From positions 138,254 to 202,253 of the forward strand of contig JAEESF010000003.1 of assembly GCA_016286205.1 (NCBI GenBank): a stretch of DNA of 64,000 nucleotides, in the 5' to 3' direction. The notes under the pieces were generated by a model. It was not told the origin of the DNA, did not search any database, and saw nothing but the letters and a program-made list of their open reading frames with translations. Below, one piece after another: positions 60,446-64,000 of the stretch. The translations under genes and the position numbers were made by a program. Numbering within the stretch: position 1 is the first letter of the stretch; every line of letters begins with the position of its first letter. The stretch is from Colicola sp016286205. GTDB lineage: Bacteria; Bacteroidota; Bacteroidia; Bacteroidales; Paludibacteraceae.

Positions 60446-61947
60446 TGTATGCAAAAACTTTCAAAAATGCGGTTTGCCTTGATGTAACCTATCTCGAATT
60501 GCTTTTGCAGAACAGAAAGGGCTTCGTTCTTATTCTTTGAACTGCTAATGATGCGTTCTATCTCCTCTCGGTGTTCCTCGATAAACGAGTCCGTGTTTAG
60601 CATATCTCTTACACTCAGGATATCATCTATGAATACGAATTTTACACCTTTCTCGTTAACTAGAGTGTTAATCTTTTGGAGTAACTCTGCAAGGGATATA
60701 TTTTGCGTGTCATCAATAAAAATTGGCTTATCGCGCATTTCGTTTATCCGCTGCTGAAGTTGAGATTTTTCTTGAATAGTTGCGTCAAATATGCGAGCCA
60801 TAGTTTCATAATTTGCGCCCCGTGAGAAGAGTAGAACAGGAACACCTTTTATGCCCATTTCAATCATCAATTTTATTGCTTCAGAAGGCAGGCCGTCGGT
60901 ACTTGTTCCAGCAATTACAGGTACCAATGGGAAATGCGTAGTTAGCACATATCGCTTATCCAAATAGTCGGCTAGCGGTTTCGGTATCTGAGATTTTACG
61001 TCGTTGAATAACTCCGGGTAAGTGTAGATGAACGAGGAAAGGAGCAGAGGTTCATCAAGCGCTTTTTGCAGGTGTTCAAACAGTAGTTCGCCTAAAAGAT
61101 ACGGATAGGTCTTGTTTTTCGCGTTGAGGTCACCGTACATCTCGCCGACTAATTCCGGACGGAAATAGAGCAGGTTCGTAAAGGTAATCTCGGTTTCCGG
61201 GCACAGTTTCTCTATTACTTCCGGCTCAATGAACGGGTTATTTGCCTTGAACCAGGCCAAGGCGTCCGCGTCGTGCATAATGTTCGTAAGTCCGATTAGA
61301 TGGCTGATATTCTGCTTGATACCTGTATAATAACCGCAGTTCTTTTCGTTATAGCGCAGTGCCATTTTAATGAAAGACGCACGGTAAGGGTTGCCCTGGT
61401 AATAGCAAGAGGGCTTGAAATAAGCATCGGAAAATTCCGCTTTCTGCTTGTGCGTGTGCTCGGTGTATTTGCTCTCGATACATAGCATGGCTGCACAATC
61501 ATCGCTAATGAGGACTACATCCATGTTCGACGGGCGGTTGTTTAGGCTGCCATCAGCATTCTTGGCGAGCACTGGGAACTTTACTTCGAAATAGACCTTG
61601 TCATAGACAATGCCGTTGAGCGTGAGCGGATGTTCGGGGCAGATCCAGTGGAAGAAATTGTAAGCAAGCATAGACGACGAATAGACCGACTTGGCGTGAG
61701 CGAGGTGGAAACGTCCTTGTTCATCGGTATAGTCTTCCAATTCGTGACCGTCACCGGCTGCGAACATGTCATGGAACTTGCCCGTAGTCAGGGCCTCACG
61801 AGCGGCGGGAAATACATTTTCTTCGTACGATGCAAAATAGCCGTTCTTTTTTGAGGCGGCTGTTTCAGGGCGGTTTGTAAAGACTTTTTTGAGGGTACTT
61901 AACTTGCCTTTTTCGTTGGCGTTTTTGGAAATCTTAATTTTTCTCAT
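60442..61947 (-). CDS. PD-(D/E)XK-like nuclease fused to a DnaB-like domain and a winged helix
   Basis: The 501-residue protein is in three parts. Residues about 80-230 hold a restriction-type nuclease core: Asp143 in NMDVVLIS, Glu158 and Lys160 in LCIESKYTE. Residues about 336-450 follow DnaB (PVLLFSRGANYETMARI, PIFIDDTQNISLAELLQKIN, VKFVFIDDILSVRD), again with a degraded P-loop (AGTSTDGLPS). Residues 463-500 resemble the FtsK gamma winged helix (ALSVLQKQFEIGYIKANRIF). The combination suggests DNA-targeted cleavage. The N-terminus MRKIKISK matches the style of the other nuclease, MRNIKVTN. Confidence 0.7.
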   Translation of the reverse strand: MRKIKISKNANEKGKLSTLKKVFTNRPETAASKKNGYFASYEENVFPAAREALTTGKFHDMFAAGDGHELEDYTDEQGRFHLAHAKSVYSSSMLAYNFFHWICPEHPLTLNGIVYDKVYFEVKFPVLAKNADGSLNNRPSNMDVVLISDDCAAMLCIESKYTEHTHKQKAEFSDAYFKPSCYYQGNPYRASFIKMALRYNEKNCGYYTGIKQNISHLIGLTNIMHDADALAWFKANNPFIEPEVIEKLCPETEITFTNLLYFRPELVGEMYGDLNAKNKTYPYLLGELLFEHLQKALDEPLLLSSFIYTYPELFNDVKSQIPKPLADYLDKRYVLTTHFPLVPVIAGTSTDGLPSEAIKLMIEMGIKGVPVLLFSRGANYETMARIFDATIQEKSQLQQRINEMRDKPIFIDDTQNISLAELLQKINTLVNEKGVKFVFIDDILSVRDMLNTDSFIEEHREEIERIISSSKNKNEALSVLQKQFEIGYIKANRIFESFCIQ

Positions 61948-61972
61948 AATGCTGTAATTTTGAAATTTGCTG

Positions 61973-62013
61973 CAAAATTACAACGCAGGAGTGCCAATAT
62001 GTGGCACCCCTGC
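61973..62013 (-). promoter_or_regulatory. promoter with palindrome before the nuclease/DnaB-like pair
   Basis: Minus-strand TAATTTTG (61980-61973) has no TTTG at the expected distance. In that place lies a 12-bp inverted repeat (61985-61996 with 62002-62013, one mismatch, 5-nt loop). It could be an operator for the WYL regulator encoded in the module, or a terminator of the upstream nuclease gene. Confidence 0.6.
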
Positions 62014-62042
62014 AAAAAAATGAAGATTTATGTGATTTTTTT

Positions 62043-62834
62043 TTACGAATTACCCTGAAGGATTAGGTCTTCTATACGGTTTTTTTGTTCTTTTTTAGGC
62101 TCTAAAACATAACAATAGAATTTTGTTCGCTCATCCTTAAAAGAATGGTCTTCTTTATCTAGAGCGAGTATCTTTTTTGATAATGATTTAATTGTGTCGT
62201 TAGTCGATTCCTTATCATTAATAGTATAAGATTTAATATACATAACAAAATAACGCAACACTTTATTATCTGGCTCTGATTTTAATTTAACAAAGTCTTT
62301 CGTAAAACATGACATATCTGGATTAAGAGCCTTAAATTCGATAAGAGCAATGCGTTGTAGGTGTTCGTCATGAATAGATAAGTCAACCATAGCAGACTGT
62401 CCCTTTTGTTTTTTAGACTTTACATCCACAACTTTATCTACTTTCGTCGGATTCTTTTCGTCACTGAAATCATACTTTTCTACTGTTGGAGTTTCTACAG
62501 AATAAAACCAATTTGGACCTTCTGAATTGCCGCAATATTTGTTAAATTCTTCCACAAATATAAATCGCAATTCTTGCTCACTGAAACGAGTTTCCCCTTT
62601 TCTATTATATTGTTTACTATATTGCGGAAATATAATACGTGAGCCTCTAGGTTCGCTAGCAAAAGAATTATTTTTCTCCCATTGTTTATTATCAAACACC
62701 TTTTGCAAAGTAGCAAAAGTATTTTCGATAATTTTGTTAATGTGATAGTTTACGTCCATGGTTTGAATATTTTTAATTTCACGAAGGCGGTTAGTAGATT
62801 CTTTGACAACATTCGTTACTTTGATGTTTCTCAT
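62043..62834 (-). CDS. PD-(D/E)XK-like nuclease, AT-rich
   Basis: The 263-residue basic protein has a nuclease-like core: Glu in FSEQELRFIFVEEF (about 85-97), Asp151 in AMVDLSIHD and Glu166-Phe-Lys168 in IALIEFKALN. This gives the E..D..EXK set of the PD-(D/E)XK superfamily. No close family is recognised. The base composition is visibly AT-rich against its neighbours, and Lys/Asn content is high, which is consistent with recent transfer. It is 5 nt downstream of the WYL gene, so both are probably transcribed together. Confidence 0.65.
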   Translation of the reverse strand: MRNIKVTNVVKESTNRLREIKNIQTMDVNYHINKIIENTFATLQKVFDNKQWEKNNSFASEPRGSRIIFPQYSKQYNRKGETRFSEQELRFIFVEEFNKYCGNSEGPNWFYSVETPTVEKYDFSDEKNPTKVDKVVDVKSKKQKGQSAMVDLSIHDEHLQRIALIEFKALNPDMSCFTKDFVKLKSEPDNKVLRYFVMYIKSYTINDKESTNDTIKSLSKKILALDKEDHSFKDERTKFYCYVLEPKKEQKNRIEDLILQGNS

Positions 62835-62839
62835 AATCT

Positions 62840-63751
62840 TTAGATTTTGTGGTTATTCAATATTGTTTTTGCATCCGCGCAGAGTTTTGCGCGAAGCCAT
62901 TCCGGCTGCAAAATAGTAATATCCGGGCTTATTGAACGAAGTTCCTGAATAAAGTCCGCCGTAGGAGCAATGTAGTACTCAAAGACGGAGTATTCCGGCA
63001 TTGTCTCGATTTCCTTTTGTGAATGATGCAGCGGTAACGAACGCAGATAATTACTACGGAACGCGTTCGCGCGTAAGCGAACTATCTCTGGTTGAGTATC
63101 ACCTTGCATTATTCCGTAATAGTTATGGAAATACGAGTCTGCGTTAAAGTTCTTCGGTAACTTAAAGGAATTTTCCGTTATCTCCATTGACAACACACGG
63201 TCCAAAGAATAGAAATGCGGTTCCTTTGTTCCTTCGCGCGATGCAAGTATATACCAGCGTTGTTTAAACACTTTCAGACAATATGGTTCAATCTCAAAGA
63301 TACGCGGCCCGGACATTTTGAAACTTTGGTACTCAATGCGTAAAGTCATATTGCGCTCCATTGCTTCGATGACTTGTGTCAGGTATTTGTTGCCTGAAGG
63401 AATTTCTTCTAATAGAAGGCGGTCTTTCAGTTGATGACTTTCCAACAGTAGATTGCTGACGGAGAAGGAATTGAGCAACCAGCGTTGCACACCATTTCCC
63501 TTAATATCTTTACGATTGGCGATTGCATATTTGCTGCCACTGCCAGGGATACACTCAATTTCGATACCAAACAACCGCAAAATATCATCTTTCATGCGGA
63601 AGAACGTGCGACGGGGGATACATTCCTCATAATCATCATTGAGCGAGGAATGCGCCCATGCATCGTCTATCTGCTTGCGTGTCATTGCGCCTCGTGAATA
63701 TAGTAAATCCACAAGCCACATGTAGCGTTGAAATTGTCTAATAGGAGTCAT
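62840..63751 (-). CDS. WYL-domain transcriptional regulator
   Basis: The 303-residue protein has an N-terminal winged helix (about 1-60, MTPIRQFQRYMWLVDLLYSR, TRKQIDDAW), a WYL domain (about 130-195) with the RWYILA motif at 165-170, and a C-terminal WCX-like part. WYL proteins sense nucleic-acid-type ligands and often control phage-defence operons. The start 63751 follows the promoter at 10 nt; the longer frame from 63913 is not used. It likely regulates the module, perhaps through the palindrome at 61985-62013. Confidence 0.85.
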   Translation of the reverse strand: MTPIRQFQRYMWLVDLLYSRGAMTRKQIDDAWAHSSLNDDYEECIPRRTFFRMKDDILRLFGIEIECIPGSGSKYAIANRKDIKGNGVQRWLLNSFSVSNLLLESHQLKDRLLLEEIPSGNKYLTQVIEAMERNMTLRIEYQSFKMSGPRIFEIEPYCLKVFKQRWYILASREGTKEPHFYSLDRVLSMEITENSFKLPKNFNADSYFHNYYGIMQGDTQPEIVRLRANAFRSNYLRSLPLHHSQKEIETMPEYSVFEYYIAPTADFIQELRSISPDITILQPEWLRAKLCADAKTILNNHKI

Positions 63752-63792
63752 AAATCGGGTGCAAAAGTAGTGATTTTTTTTGATATATGCAA
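63746..63792 (-). promoter_or_regulatory. WYL gene promoter and start; right copy of the 47-bp direct repeat
   Basis: Minus-strand TACTTTTG (63769-63762) and CTTG (63793-63790) are spaced by 20 nt, with ATG 10 nt after the -7 box. The 47 bp, including the first two codons, are identical to 59638-59684. Confidence 0.82.
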
Positions 63793-63823
63793 GATTTTTA
63801 TAAAATAAAAAATCACTTTTTTT

Positions 63824-63855
63824 CTTTCGCCCTTTCGCCTCTCGTCCTTTCGCCC
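63824..63855. repeat. 7-bp-type repeat array right of the accessory module
   Basis: CTTTCGC, CCTTTCG, CCTCTCG, TCCTTTC, GCCC-like units, the same kind as at 2898-2932 and the right half of 55549-55624. Confidence 0.7.
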
Positions 63856-63872
63856 AAAAATCTTTTATTTTA

Positions 63873-63904
63873 TTTGCACAGATGAAAAATTCTTTGTACC
63901 TTTG
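63873..63904 (+). promoter_or_regulatory. promoter of a gene beyond the right edge
   Basis: Plus-strand TTTG (63873-63876) and TACCTTTG (63897-63904) are spaced by 20 nt. The sequence from 63905 to the end has a small CCGCC/GGCGG stem (63972-63984) and no assignable ORF, so it is probably a 5' leader or an RNA gene; its nature cannot be told. Confidence 0.7.
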
Positions 63905-64000
63905 CAGCCGCAAAGGTTTTAACGACGAATAGCCTTTGTCTTGTCTGCAAGTACTCTTAGCGGTTATTTTCCCGCCATTGGCGGTACTGGATCGTGGATG

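Noticed and set aside
63752..63913. N-terminal extension of the WYL protein
   Set aside because: It would read through the promoter and the 7-bp array (KGREAKGRKKK); the ATG at 63751 fits the family.
63905..64000. Possible structured RNA or riboswitch at the right edge
   Set aside because: Only a 5-bp stem is visible and the sequence is cut off; no known RNA family recognised.

Overview
The window looks like chromosome from a member of the Bacteroidales. The evidence is the repeated Bacteroidetes promoter (TTTG, about 20 nt, TAnnTTTG), the long Bacteroidetes-type NusB, the Bacteroidetes RpoZ and DUF3276/PUR proteins, a glycine-lipid acyltransferase pair (GlsA/GlsB), and many ATGA stop/start overlaps. 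No rRNA, tRNA, CRISPR array, transposase or integrase was seen. Most genes lie on the minus strand.

Layout. 1-4167: a cut sugar O-acetyltransferase, two small unknown proteins, an outer-membrane barrel and a DUF819 membrane protein. 4214-23779: a roughly 19.5 kb, 21-gene minus-strand operon for an aryl-polyene/flexirubin-type pigment lipid. It holds a tyrosine/histidine ammonia-lyase homologue, an aryl-acid AMP ligase, three full ketosynthases (one fused to a chain-length-factor-like domain) and a half-ketosynthase. It also holds two ACPs, two hotdog dehydratases, FabG, FabI, a methyltransferase, acyltransferases, a GT2-acyltransferase-FAD fusion, a LolA-like carrier and an MMPL exporter. 23877-29514: panB diverging from an iron-type ABC permease and a GH43 glycosidase, then an N-domain-less ClpB. 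29617-42292: a probable single operon nusB-yajC-ybbR-degT-rpoN-PAP2-Lnb-like-phosphatase-like-DUF4494-glsA-glsB-YggS/HAD fusion-DUF2851, which mixes core functions with envelope lipid acylation. 42679-55551: housekeeping genes (PUR-like, coaBC, rpoZ, bamD, apbE, mnmE, yicC, gmk, nadD, prmA) plus two paralogous barrels, a lipoprotein nitroreductase and a folC split by an in-frame TAG. 55627-59643: dnaE. 59804-63751: a four-gene accessory module (WYL regulator, two PD-(D/E)XK-like nucleases, and DnaB-like domains with lost P-loops). The module is bracketed by two identical 47-bp copies of the dnaE promoter and start region.

The strongest candidates for something new are four. First, the WYL/nuclease/pseudo-DnaB module with its promoter direct repeats, which looks like an undescribed defence-type system. 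Second, an 11-bp tandem repeat element found at three intergenic sites, two of them sharing the same six-unit order. Third, a 7-bp tandem repeat family that fills intergenic gaps and has entered coding sequence (a signal peptide, nadD, folC, dnaE). Fourth, the unusual fusion proteins of the pigment cluster. All assignments come from reading motifs by eye; no database search was possible.
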